A stretch of DNA of 64,000 bases from Gonatopus flavifemur (taxonomy: Eukaryota > Arthropoda > Insecta > Hymenoptera > Dryinidae): positions 14,942,001 through 15,006,000 of the forward strand of contig JAFFJZ010000003.1 in NCBI GenBank assembly GCA_018340375.1, written 5' to 3'. Positions 37,971 to 48,945 of the stretch are shown in pieces (position 1 is the first letter of the stretch; every line of letters starts with the position of its first letter). The notes under the pieces are model-generated. The model ran no database searches. It saw only the letters and a list, made by a program, of their open reading frames with translations, and was not told the origin of the DNA. The translations under genes and the position numbers were made by a program.

Positions 37971-38142
37971 CGGAGAAAAATGAAGAAGTATATTTTATTT
38001 CATACAAACAGTCAACATTTTTTGGTAACTTCTAAGGTATTTTCAGTATGGCTTACTCCAAAAATAGTCATCCATATGCTGAGTGGGCGCTGGAGTAAGA
38101 TATACCGCGATTGGAATAGCAATTACTCCTCATTTTTCTCCG
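37971..38142. mobile_element. MITE with CGGAGAAAAATGA ends
   Basis: CGGAGAAAAATGAAGAAGTA at the left is imperfectly inverted at the right (TTACTCCTCATTTTTCTCCG). An inner inverted pair CTTACTCCA...TGGAGTAAG (38051-38098) adds a second stem. 172 bp, no coding content. No clean target duplication. Confidence 0.65.
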
Positions 38143-39838
38143 TGTGGGGTTTTATTTCTACCTTTGAATCACTTTTGATGCTATGAATTATTCTTCGTAA
38201 GGTAGATTTTGCTCAGGTTTTAATAGGTATTTTATTTCTCAAGATATTTTGGATGCTCAATTTGATGGCTCAACCTTCTTGGGAGCAGGAAAAATACTTA
38301 GCTCGAAGTGATATAATGCCCCGAGTCAAAAAGTGAAACCTGATTTAGTTCTGATTCGTTGCGTATTACGGAGTGAATCAGGTTTGATTTCATTTTTCGC
38401 CCTGTCCCCAACCTGATCTTGCTTTTAACATTCTCATTCAATTTGATGTCAACCTTTTTCTCGACCCGATTGAACTCTGGATCGTTGCACATTACGGAGT
38501 TGATCAGGGTTTAAAAAGTATGACAATTTTTCGATTCGGGTGGACGGTTCCAGGCTGGGGAAGATAAAAAAGGGGTTTTATCGGGTATGCCGATGTCGAG
38601 ATTTCAATGAACTTCTTATACGGAGGAGCATTAATGCAAAAACAGCGCATGACGCATGACTGTAGAAAAAAAGCATAATTAATATAATAATCACTGTTTT
38701 ATCATACTCCTATTTTTCTCGCAAATTTTGCGAATATAAAATAAAATAAAATTCAAGAAAAATGAAAGTTATCAATTTACGTACAAATTGAAAACATCGT
38801 GGTAACGGTGAATGATAATCTTTAGAATCAAAGTGTAATTTACTCGGTTCTATTATGCACGCAGTTTTTGCTCTGATTTTATTTCTCAATTCATCAATTT
38901 ATCAGTTACATTTCATGTCTAAAACCACGTGAGCATCTTTCGGATTTCATAAGAGAATATGATTGAGGATTCCACAGAGCGACGACTTTCATTATCTTTG
39001 AACGTGGAGTTTCATCAACGTCCATCATCGATTTAAAACTCACAAAACGATTCCTCTCTAGAATCATTCGATTTTCAAAAGTTCCAAACGCTCTAGTCTC
39101 GCGCTCGCTCTTAATTTTCAATATAATCTTCCTCCAATGTGAGTTGACGTTTGAAATCGATAGAACAAAGTTGATTCCATACACGTACGTGTCAGAACTT
39201 GTCATATTTTGGTATCGAAAAGTATTAGGAACGGTATCATTTCATTCTTAAACTTCATCTCACAATCGTTTCGAAACCGTCATAAAAATGACGGTACGAT
39301 AGAATTCATCCGCTTAGCGAAATAAATTTCTATTCCCAAAGATCTATCGCAGTGAACTATCCCGAAGAAAGAATTTCCAATAACTGAAATTCAATTGCTG
39401 TCCGTACCAGTCGATATTCTTGTAAATTTCAAAGGAGTTTTTTCCCCTGTGAGCGCACACATGGAAAAGGACAAAAAACAGATCCCGGTCACAAGTTTGT
39501 AATGAAAAAGAACTTCCCGTGGGAACTAGTTGAAATGAACGTTTCAATTGATTGGGTGAAATTTTCGAAGCTCCGAAAGAGAACCACTCAATCGCTAATC
39601 AATATTCCAATCGACAAAATCACGCTGAACTCCCTCGTTATGTTTTTCCTAGAATAATTATCTTGTAATCGTATCAAACAAAATCACGTTTTTGTCGTTC
39701 TATTCTCGATAATTGATTAATCATCGCTTTTGTATTTCACACCCCGATGATTGGTACCTCATTAGGAAATCAAACACCGTTTGACGCGCGTGCTATGATA
39801 CTCTTAGTCTACGTATTTCGAGTCGTGTCGAGAACGAG
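38143..39838. other. Gene-free stretch with a diverged direct repeat
   Basis: A block of about 35 bp at 38348-38382 recurs diverged at 38473-38508, both containing TCGTTGC..ATTACGGAGT. The 99-codon minus-strand frame at 38906-39205 starts with ATG and is repeat-free, but has no recognisable domain, signal peptide or splice context. Confidence 0.4.
38348..38508. repeat. Diverged direct repeat, about 35 bp, spaced 125 bp
   Basis: Copy 1 reads GTTCTGATTCGTTGCG..ATTACGGAGTGAATCAGG, and copy 2 AACTCTGGATCGTTGCA..ATTACGGAGTTGATCAGG. The spacing suggests a local duplication or two ends of a small element. Confidence 0.55.
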
Positions 39839-40236
39839 TATTATATACAAATATCGTCAATTTGGTATTCAATTAGATGCTTAGATACCAGGATCAAGGT
39901 ATAAATCGCATACACCTGTGCGGAGGATGTTTAACGCGTTGTACAAGTCTATGGTTTTTGCGAATGCATTCTTTTAAAAAGGCTGATGATAAAATTATAG
40001 CTGCAATACAAGTGGATGGCAGTGGTTCTTCCTACAACCTAGTGTCTCTAAGTAAGGGGGTACAATATCTATATAAAGCCTGAATGAAGATGCTCCCAGC
40101 TATTCACTCTCACCTTTCTCGTAAGCGCGCGCACAACGCACAAAATCTTTCGGCGAATTGTGAAGGAAAAAGATCAACTACTGCATATCCTCGTTAGAAG
40201 ATTTCTTCGCCTCCCAAAGGATTTGACTACCCACAG
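39839..40236 (+). promoter_or_regulatory. Candidate TATA promoter region and noncoding first exon
   Basis: A TATATAAAG box (40070-40078) is followed 28-36 bases later by possible initiators (CCAGCT at 40096-40101, TTCACTC at 40103-40109). The transcript would run through G+C-richer DNA without an ATG to CCCACAG|GTGAGT, a full-consensus 5' splice donor with its intron from 40237. A second TATA-like string (TTATATAC, 39841-39848) lies about 29 bases before TTCAATT and 36 bases before an ATG at 39877 that opens a 68-codon frame ending exactly at the downstream TATA box. This is the best candidate for a gene start in the window. No downstream exon is identified. Confidence 0.35.
39877..40083 (+). 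CDS. Short ATG-initiated open frame, unproven
   Basis: A 68-codon frame. The peptide has a Cys-containing segment (residues 15-22, CGGCLTRC) and a Gly-Ser stretch near residue 49. There is no signal peptide or membrane segment, and I do not recognise a family. The interest is context: it begins just after a TATA-like motif and overlaps a stronger TATA box at its 3' end, in DNA free of repeats. It may equally be chance in a promoter region. Confidence 0.12.
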   Translation: MLRYQDQGINRIHLCGGCLTRCTSLWFLRMHSFKKADDKIIAAIQVDGSGSSYNLVSLSKGVQYLYKA

Positions 40237-40504
40237 GTGAGTTTTGTTGATATATTAATATGAGAACGTTAGCTCTCATCATCGCCACCTTCATCTTCTC
40301 CGACAACAACGGTTTTGTGTTTGACAATCTATGAATCGAGTGGAAACGGTTTGAAGAGGATTTGTGTATTTTGTCATTCGATTTGTTAGTTGTGTGATTG
40401 ATCGAGAAGTGCATTCTCAAGGAGGAAGAGATGATTATAAGAGAAAAAAACAGAAGGGAAATCATATCAGTTGCATAATAAATCCATGTATCGTGTGAAA
40501 TCAT
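40178..40504 (-). CDS. Possible secreted-peptide open frame, unproven
   Basis: A 108-codon frame with ATG start. A second Met at residue 14 begins a run (MISLLFFSLIIISSS) that looks like a signal peptide, followed by a polar Ser/Asn/Lys-rich chain. No cysteines, dibasic cleavage pattern or known family. It overlaps, on the opposite strand, the candidate first exon and donor ending at 40236, so at most one of the two readings is likely right. No TATA box was identified upstream on this strand. Confidence 0.12.
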   Translation of the reverse strand: MISHDTWIYYATDMISLLFFSLIIISSSLRMHFSINHTTNKSNDKIHKSSSNRFHSIHRLSNTKPLLSEKMKVAMMRANVLILIYQQNSPVGSQILWEAKKSSNEDMQ

Positions 40505-41548
40505 GTAAGTGGATTTCTTATTCCATAAGAGATAACTATCATCTCATTCAATTACATTATCCCACGCGTTCTTATTAAAGATTTAAACAGTATATATACG
40601 TATATACCTTCGAGTAATTAAGAATACCCGAAAATATAATAGTAATCCTGTTATATCATTCGATAATCCTGTACCACATTCGTACGATGCGTCTTATCTC
40701 GGGAGTGTACGGATTATGATAAATGACAGATGAGCTGTGGAGCGCTGGTTCTTTTGAGAAAAGAAACGTATGAGAACGTCGATGAGTGTAAAAGTGTGTA
40801 TGAACGAGAGCGTGAGGAAATGGACGATGACTGCTCGTTTTGGTCACCGCATCCCGAAGAAAGTGAGTACACTTGAACAGACATACGCGTATGCGCGAAA
40901 GAGCATGTAGCAATGCGAATCATACGCGAAGGATACGCGTGTTGTGCGAAATCGAACGCGGAGAGATTAAATACATACACGATGACGAGCCAATTTGAAC
41001 TCTAACCCTAATTACCGCAAACCTACTGAAGCATATTGCGATAATAGTCAACTCATATTTCAATCTTGGATGCATCGAAAATTGAAAACAACAGATCTTT
41101 TGAAATTTTTAATCTTGTAATGAATGAATGGGTGAACAAAAAGGATCGTTCCTATTCATTTTTACGCGAGAAAAACTATATGGAATTGGGGTAATCACGA
41201 TTCAGAATTTGTTTTTACTTAACAAATGTAATGAGGTCCCCTAATTGTATTATCTTTAGTACGAAATCAGGTATGTATGGAATATACATAATTTGTATAT
41301 AAATTATGTAGCGTTCATACACGACCTGTACAATTATCATACATTACTTCTATCTGCAATTTTCCTCACTCTATTAATGATTGTAATACTCGACAGAGTA
41401 TTTAGAGCTTACCAGGAAGATAATCAGGATCAATTTTAGATCGTATATTCACTTGAATGAATTATCAGTCGATTAGTGTTCGGTCATTCTCGCAATTGAA
41501 TAATATGGGTCTTTCCAGAATTCCAATAAAGTGAGATTTTGGATACAG
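40505..41548. other. Unique, less A+T-rich stretch
   Basis: The part at 40740-40990 has raised CpG and G+C and open frames on the minus strand (85 and 88 codons). On the plus strand AAGAAAGTGAGT at about 40857-40868 resembles a splice donor. No gene can be assembled. Confidence 0.35.
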
Positions 41549-41550
41549 TA

Positions 41551-41749
41551 CACTGTTGAAAATTTCTGCATTAATTTTATTCTGTTGCTGAAAGTTGTTT
41601 TCAAGTTACTGCAAGAATTCAGTTTTATACACATTAAATTTAGTGTAAACTATCGCATAATCTATAATTGATTCATGTTTTTTGTACATTAAAAGAATCT
41701 GAATTCATGTACGTGATTGAAAAGAAACTTCCAGATATTTCTGAGAGTG
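41551..41749. mobile_element. 199-bp MITE, CACTGTTGAAAAT ends, TA target
   Basis: The left CACTGTTGAAAATTTCTG is imperfectly inverted at the right (CCAGATATTTCTGAGAGTG), with TA at 41549-41550 and 41750-41751. It shares both ends with the shorter copy at 9236-9340. No coding content. Confidence 0.65.
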
Positions 41750-41751
41750 TA

Positions 41752-43168
41752 GAATTTCCTAAACTTCCAAAGTGGACGAAGAATTCGGAAATTTTGAAAT
41801 TTCATGAAAGTCTCGTCAAATTACTGCGAATGAAGTGCCTCCAATGGACACTGATTTTCTAAATTCTCTAGAAATTTGACATCCAAAAGCTTCCTAAAAG
41901 TCTAAAAAATGATTTGAATATTTATTTTTTGACTAAAATTCATCCGATACTCAGTTTTACCGATTCTTGAATGAAATCGATTATTTTTTATGGAAAAAAT
42001 AAATTGTTCATGTATGACTGTATAGAATATATATAAAAATGCAATATATTCGTTATAAAAAAGAATTGGCATCACTAATGAGAAATTTTTGAATTCAGTC
42101 AATTTTACTGGGGTGATAATTTCGTAGGGATTTGAATCAAATAAGAGAAAGAGAAACAGAACCCATTGAAACAATATTTGTTCATTAGAATTGAATTTTT
42201 TAAATATCTTTCTCACCGATCATGTTATATAAATTGGCATTTCTTACGTTTCATGACAGATGAAAACAATTTTTCTTCCTTCGAAACATTTATCACCGGT
42301 TAATCATCGGTCGCGTACCGGAATTTTTCCATGTTATCATTCTATAATCCGAACAACGTCGGTCACGAACGATTAACACACTTTCACTCCATACCGAGCC
42401 AACATCAGGCCAATCATTGATGTTTATGCCTGGAATTCGGGGTTTTTCAGTATTCTTGATCATTTTGAAAATTGATGTATCCAGTCGTGTTATTTGAATC
42501 GTTTCAACTTGGAAAAGACGGGGTGAATTTCATACATTTCTTGATTGAAACGCATGAAATCCCCCAATGACATCAGTAACAAAAACCAAAGTTTACACGA
42601 TAACATTTTCTTCAGCGTGTGATCAGATAAGATCGTGCATCGTCCGTGGATTGAGAAACTCGGCATCCTTGCAAATTACCGACATATGGAAATCTCGAAG
42701 ATTCAGTATCCGGTTATCTAATGTTATTTTCTTGTTACTTAAGGGATAGTGTTGAGAACCTTGCTACCGATACAAATTAATCTGATAGCTGATAAGAACC
42801 ATTCGTTTGTACACCGTTTAATTAGAAATTTATGATTACGAGTGTGAGATATGTGAGATCGTAACTCGGTAGAGGATGAGTTACACCGAGGAAAAAAAAC
42901 ACTCAATCTGGCAGTGAAATATGATTTTCATGTGTATGTTCTGCTGAGAGTTATTTTTGCAATTTTATTGGTCATGGCAGGGGTTTTTAATACTCAAAAT
43001 TTTTAAGCTATCTTTGTGAGTGATTCGCAGCTGCAACTAATCCAATAGCTGAATTGGCTGAATAATTCACTGTTTTGGCGCAAGTCGATTTTTCGTCTTC
43101 ATGTGTATTTGTACTCCATTGCCAGGAGAAACTGAAACGCTTTTCTTTTTCCTGCTAGTGACTAGCCA
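41752..43168. other. Gene-free stretch
   Basis: Unique A+T-rich DNA; open frames under 105 codons with no recognisable content. Some CACTC/GAGTG and AGCTG motifs near 42890-43060 hint at decayed MITE material. Confidence 0.45.
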
Positions 43169-43342
43169 CACTGGAAGAATTCTGTTGCAAAAATTCCCGT
43201 GGGATTCCAGTAATCGAAGAACGAGTACAAATTCTTCAGAAAATTACTGTGCAGCTTGTAAAAATGAGTGAATTTTTGAACAGTTGAAAATGGTATTTTC
43301 TATAAGTTTTACGGTAAATTTTCAAATGAAATTCTTTCAGTG
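43169..43342 (+). mobile_element. CACTGGAAGAATT-type MITE, internally deleted copy
   Basis: Matches the reverse complement of the element at 58183-58415 almost throughout (TTCCAGTAATCGAAGAAC, ATTACTGTGCAGCTTGT, TTTTCTATAAGTTTTAC). It lacks about 60 bp present near one end of that copy, so it is shorter (174 bp). It lies 14 bp before another MITE (43357-43574). Confidence 0.7.
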
Positions 43343-43356
43343 CGATGTACACTGTA

Positions 43357-43574
43357 CACTGTAAAAAATTTCCAAATGAAAATTCCTATAAATTCATGTG
43401 AAGAAATTAACATTTACATGCGTTGGGAATTTTCCTTACTTGTCCGCAAATTTGCTGTGGAATGATGGTAAAATTCCCATGAATAAGACTGCAGTCTTCC
43501 ATGGAATTGTCAGTTGAATTTAGGAAAAATTTCCCATCTTATCATGACAGGAAAATTCCGATTTTTTTACAGTG
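43357..43574. mobile_element. CACTGT-type MITE, copy 2 of 2, TA target
   Basis: 218 bp with ends CACTGTAAAAAATTT and the inverted ATTTTTTTACAGTG, and TA on both sides (43355-43356 and 43575-43576). It aligns along its whole length with 24988-25237. Tc1/mariner-type target. No coding content; the 60-codon frame starting at 43501 is inside the repeat. Confidence 0.8.
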
Positions 43575-43576
43575 TA

Positions 43577-44542
43577 ATGGAACTGGATGCACTTATACTG
43601 GGAGATTTTCACAAATTGCAATCATGCACTCACCGAAAAACAAGATCTGTAAAGAGATTGTAGACTTTTTTTATATCAGGTAGAGCAATATCTTCCTCAT
43701 GTTGTTTGAATTCACACAGTCAAGCGAAGTTGGAGAACAGATCTTTATCAGGTAGTAAAACGATTGAGTGTCGAAATTAGCACTATCGAATGTATTTTTC
43801 CAGATTCAGCGGTATATCGCTTTTGTGAGAAGCTTTCTCTTCTGAGTGAATGATTTCAGATGCACTAGAAGGAATTTATTTGAGCATTCAAAAGAATTCA
43901 AAATACACTCATGGACAGATATATTGTGTAAAATAACGCGGATTCTGTTTATTGCGAGATATCGATGGATGCACAATATCGCACAAAAGTAATACACAGG
44001 GTCGTGTTAGTGCACTAGATAAATTCTACCCTAAAAACAATACTTGTCGAATTTTGTTCTCATTTCTTGTCGAATTCAATCGAGATAAAGGAAAAATCCT
44101 CTAATTTTTTCATTAAAAATACTGTATTATTGCTCTGATGAAAAACTCAAATGTGAAGCATTGGATATAATCCAATTCGGATAGATGATTTCTCACCGAC
44201 TTCCAGTATGGTTTTTTGTCTTATTCGTTACATACCCTGTTTAGAAAAATTCCTAAAATCTAATCGAGTCAAATCGAATGGGAATTCGCAGGGTACTGTA
44301 GAGGTCTCAGGAGGTTCAATAGGGTTTTCATCAAAATAACCTATTGAACCTAACCTGATCAAATTGAAAAATTTTTAACAACTTACACGAAAAAGAAAGA
44401 ATATTGTTGATATTTGGAAACGCGGAAGAGACGAAATGGAGAAATTTACCGTGATTTTGTGTATTTTTGTCTCAATTTCCATTTCAAGACTCGAAGCGAC
44501 GCGTTGCCATCCTACATGTTGAATTTCACCATTTTCTTCTTT
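43577..44542. other. Gene-free stretch with a short hairpin
   Basis: Unique DNA. A 12-bp inverted pair AGGTTCAATAGG / CCTATTGAACCT (44312-44351) forms a short hairpin with a loop of about 16 bases. Nothing else noted. Confidence 0.5.
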
Positions 44543-45114
44543 CCGAGCAAAAAATTAGTTGTGGTAACTATTCTTTGGCTATGGTAACAAAACTTATTGC
44601 TACAGTAGCTTATACTGAGAAAAAAGTACCTAGCTGCGGCAACTAAAATTTATCTGTCCCAGCTAGGAAGAAGATTGGTCGAAGTAATAACCATTCAACT
44701 TGTGAGCGCATATGAGCCCATTTTTTTTCAATAAAATAACAAATTTATTCATTAATTCACCCAATTCAAAATAATTTTCTAAACAAAATTAGTCGAATCA
44801 ACAAAAAAGCTGTCATTTCTTAAGGAAAAAAATGGGTGCATATGCGTGCACCAATTCAGTAATCATTTCAATCAATTTTTTCTTCTGTGTATCCAAGAAT
44901 TCGCTCCCACAGCTAACTGGATTGCTGAGAGATCAACTTGATTAACTCTGAAACAGTAAAATTTTCTGTCTCATACACACAAAAGCAAACAAATTTTGCA
45001 AGAAGAGTCGAAATTCTTCGCTTCCGCAGCTAAAACTAGCTGTCGTAGCTAACATGATTGTTGTGATAGCAAACAGATTGTTTTCATGGCAACAAATTTT
45101 CTGATTCGGCAAAG
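44543..45114. mobile_element. AGCTA/TAGCTG-rich MITE with a nested insertion
   Basis: The ends (TCCGAGCAAAAAATTAGTTG and CAAATTTTCTGATTCGGCAA) are imperfectly inverted. Inside are repeated GCTAACNNGATTG, CCACAGCTAA and TGTGGTAAC motifs. It shares GAATTC-GCTCCCACAGCT with the element at 47335-47535. A smaller hairpin element (44702-44852) interrupts it. Confidence 0.6.
44702..44852. mobile_element. MITE nested in the AGCTA-rich element
   Basis: The ends TGAGCGCATATGAGCCCATT and the inverted AATGGGTGCATATGCG... match over about 25 bp with few mismatches. The interior is A+T-rich. Flanking ATTCAACT and ATTCAGTA could be a decayed 8-bp duplication. Confidence 0.6.
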
Positions 45115-47334
45115 GTATCCAGTATCTATTGCAAAATCTATTAAATTCACTTAACTTACAACTACCGACTCTACTCGATGTATACACATTTTGAAGTATC
45201 CTACAAAAATAACGACACAAAGTTCTATAAATTACTGCTGCCATACATTATTGTTTAATGAGGCGATTAGGGAGTGAATATTCAACAGAATAATTCACAA
45301 ATTGCTTTTTACTCGACGTTTCGAACCCTTATATTACCCGTTGGTTCTCAAGAGATTTTCTTATGTAACCAAGATATGAGAATGACTAATGAACACGGAC
45401 ATGTATAGTACACCGACCAACTGTTGTCCTTTCAATTTTAGTGTCACAATAAAATAAATTGTGGATATTAATGAAATTAAAAACAGCTAGATTGTTGAAT
45501 TCCTCGATGCGTTACTACATCGGTGATTTATCATGCAACGTTATGGTTTGACTGATTGATTTTCGGTCTGATCATTGAGATTAATCTCTTCATGATTTCA
45601 ATATTCCACAAAAATTGTGCTCAAACATTATTGTATGATATAGAAATTATATGATCTAATTCTTACACTGCAAATTTGAACTTTTCATTTCGAAGTATTT
45701 GAAGTGTTTAAATCATTTAATAATCACTTCTTAAACCTTCAACGCGGTGAAACTTTTCATATGAAGCGTGTGCTTCATTTGATTGATAATTAACAGTTTT
45801 AAGCGTACGGAGAGAAATTACAAAATCCAAATATTTGAAATGCTTTGAAATAAAATCTTTGGATTTGCAAGGTAAGGACTGGATTATTAATTCCCCTTGT
45901 TAAAAATAATTCCCGACTGTAGGGGAAATGACGATGTAGAGATGTTGATAAAAGAGGTTTTTCTGTACTTGGCAGGCACCATTAATTCGGATGTTTGATT
46001 GTAGTAAAAAAAAGTAGTTGGAAAAGATTGCGTGACATTATAGGGTGAGTTTTCATCGCTGTGCCAAATAGTGACTATGACGGTAAAATCATAGTAGCAA
46101 AAAGCTGTGATTCATCGCCATTTAAGTAGAATACAAGGAATATTATTACCGTTGGCGTGGAGCATGTTACTTTTTCTGATCATAACCTACAGAATTAATT
46201 TGGGGTAAGATTAAAAAAAATTCATTCCACTTCAAACTTTCATCCATGCGGAGTATTTTCAAAGAAAAATTCCAAAAATACCATGAAAATTGCAGAATAG
46301 GTCAGAATTTTCCTAGTTGCGAACAACTGTTTTCCATAACTTCTTGCAACAACATCGTTTAGTTTCGATTCGAATCAAGACATTTTTTCCCGTGTACTTG
46401 ACCTGATATACTCAAAGGTGAAAATACTTGTCTTAACTGCACTTGATAGTTGAGATAACTATTTTATGGCTCACGTGAGAATTTTTCTTGTGAAGATTAC
46501 TACGTCTACGATGAAACAGTTCATAGCGTTCATAGTTGAAAGCCTTGCCAACTATACCTACAGCTACTTTTTTATCCTGGCTGAATGTTCTTGATTTTCA
46601 ATGCCTTATGCAAAAGATTTTTTATGTCAAAGAAATACTTTGTAAACTATATTGTTCTCTTGCGGTATACAAAAAAATGTGGTCATTGTAACGATCTGAA
46701 GTAAAGTTACAAGAGATAGTTGTAGTGGCGATACGGCATACTTTTTTCCGTATATATTTTTCTCCAATGTAAATTCATTAACTACTGAAGAAAATTATAC
46801 AGAGGAAACATTTGTTCCACCATATTCAACAAAATATTTGTTTGGTACACAGAAAATTGTAAATTCCTATATAGCACGACAACGATGCGTTTCGAGGCTT
46901 GGATTATGAATTTCACGAGTTCATTGTCTTTATTACAGCATATATTATACCGGAAGTAAACTGTGCGAAACAAATTGCAGTTTGCGAACATAAATCCAGT
47001 AGTAATGTTATCTTATGAACAATATTACATTATGTATTGTGAACTTTCAAATTCAAAAGCTCGAAGCGCATCATTGTTGTGCTATGCATATAAAATTACA
47101 ATTTTCTTCTCCTCGTGTAACCTTTGATCGTAAATAGGGGAAATTTATCTAATTTTCCAGATAGAATCTCCACGGGAATGTAACACACGTAATACAAGCG
47201 GGATTAGATTCTTGTAAAATCGTAGAAAATATGAAAATAATCGGAATATAACCTGACTGAAAAAATATCTATTGATGCAGCAAATCGAAGTATTATATAC
47301 ATAGAATAGTAGACCTTTTTGCTAACCTGACGAA
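45115..47334. other. Gene-free stretch
   Basis: Mostly unique, with fragments resembling CCCGTG/CACGTGAGAA element ends near 46375-46500 and 46735-46760. No gene supported. Confidence 0.45.
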
Positions 47335-47535
47335 AAATTCACTGCCACAGCTGACTGCAGTACCGAACAACATGATTAACTAAAACAGCAGATTTTTTCA
47401 ATATTATATACAAAATAGCAAACAAATTTTGCTAAAGGTTTTGGAATTCTTTGCTCCCACAGCTGAAAAAAATCGTTACTAATGAATAAATTGCTGTTAG
47501 ATTTCCCTGTCACAACGAATTTCTTTTTCTCCGTG
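47335..47535. mobile_element. AGCTG/CCACAGCTG MITE, TA target
   Basis: The left ACCTGACGAAAAATTCACTG is imperfectly inverted at the right (GAATTTCTTTTTCTCCGTG), with TA flanks at 47333-47334 and 47536-47537. Shares CTCCCACAGCTGA with the 44543-45114 element. Confidence 0.6.
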
Positions 47536-47537
47536 TA

Positions 47538-48374
47538 GAACCAAAATCATACATCAAACAAGGTTCATTCAATTCCATTCATTTCAATTTGAAAAATTGC
47601 GTACTATGGTGTACACAAATCAATTTAGTACCCGCAAATCCGTGTTAGTGACAACAATATTTTTCTTTTCAACTCCAAGACAGAGAAATTAACAAGTGAA
47701 AAAAAGTATCACAGGTCATTGCACTTTCCATTAGTAGAGTGAAAGTGGTGAATTTTCACTCTCTCAGATTTACAGAGCAAATATCATAAAAATCACTTTA
47801 TACAGTGTTTTATGAGATGGTAAAAAAAGTTTACATTGCATTCGCAGGGCTGGAAAAACGCGTATAAATGTGGTAACTATTTCAACTTGACTACTCGGAA
47901 ATAATATTCATAACAAATCTATATAATTACAACATCCCTGGAAGAAAATGCAGATTAGAAGTATAGTAATCTTTGATATAAATTTGAGAATATTTTTTTA
48001 ATTTGTAATAAAGATGGTTTATCTTTATTACAAGTTGTGAACCCTTTTGGTTTACATTTTTGTTGAATTTTACTTGAGAAAGTATAGAGAAAAAAGTATG
48101 AATTTTCCAAAAGTCGCGCATGGAATTGCATTAAATGAATAACATTTCGAAATTTCATGATTTATTTATGTGAAATCTGATGCGATACTTTTGAAGAGTT
48201 TATATTTTCTTGCTGTTCTCTGCCAAGTATCGATAATTTTTCATCCTTGTTCCAGTACAATTCAACAGAATTGTGTACCGTTTTCTCTTTATTACAAATT
48301 TAGGGAAATATTTTCAGATTTTAAGAAATATTGTCAAGTTTTTATTAAGGGTTAGTACACTTTCTCTCCGCGTA
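47538..48374. other. Gene-free stretch with an element fragment
   Basis: A GTGAATTTTCACTCTCTCAG fragment near 47749-47785 resembles the GAGTG family. Short overlapping frames follow at 47927-48355 with no known content. Confidence 0.45.
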
Positions 48375-48609
48375 CACTGAAAAAAGTTTGGTGCTTAACC
48401 TGTCATTTCAATTAGGCTTAGCGCTCGTACGTACGATTTGGGGCGGCTCCTACGCCAAATCTGGCTCAGATGTTGAACGTAATTGGAATTTTACGTACTT
48501 GCGTGCAACTCTTGCGCTGGATTTGGTGGACGAGCTGTCCCAAATCGTACGTACGAACGCTAATAAGTCTCATTGAAGTGACAGGTTAAGCACCAAACTT
48601 TTTTCAATG
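48375..48609. mobile_element. 235-bp long-TIR MITE, TA target
   Basis: Arms of about 70 bp at 48375-48443 and 48539-48609. The outer part AGTTTGGTGCTTAACCTGTC and inner CGTACGTACGATTTGGG match in both. TA flanks both ends (48373-48374 and 48610-48611). The spacer between the arms (about 95 bp) is non-coding. Tc1/mariner-type MITE, relatively young by arm similarity. Confidence 0.88.
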
Positions 48610-48761
48610 TAGGGAACCAGTGTTGGACTGACTTGTATCAAGGCTTCCGGTTGGGAATTATTTCGGGCTCCCTAGATAGGGCATACTCTTGGAAAAATCA
48701 AGAATTCATCATAATTCCTACACAAAAACAGAAAACTGAAAACTGAATGGGCCTCCAAATA

Positions 48762-48943
48762 TAGTAAAAAGTGAAACTTAAAGTGATCCCGAATATCAGC
48801 TTAAAAATGCAGCCAAAAGTAGCGCCTATTCCAACTGAAAGTAAGCAATGAAGAAGACTGAATTTCAGTTGGAATAGGCGCTACTTTTGGCTGCATTTTT
48901 AAGCTGATATTCGGGATTACTTCAAGTTTTACTTCTCACTGTG
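48762..48943. mobile_element. 182-bp fold-back MITE with 56-bp perfect inner arms
   Basis: From ATCCCGAATATCAGC (48785) to CCAACTGAAA (48840) the sequence is inverted without mismatch on the other side of a 22-base loop (arm from 48863). The outer 23 bp are imperfect (AAAAAGTGAAACTTAAAGTG against AGAAGTAAAACTTGAAGTAA). TA flanks at 48760-48761 and 48944-48945. Perfect arms indicate recent origin or gene conversion between arms. Confidence 0.88.
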
Positions 48944-48945
48944 TA

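Noticed and set aside
38906..39205. 99-codon minus-strand ATG frame in repeat-free DNA
   Set aside because: No signal peptide, domain, promoter or splice context. A frame of this length is expected by chance several times in 64 kb.
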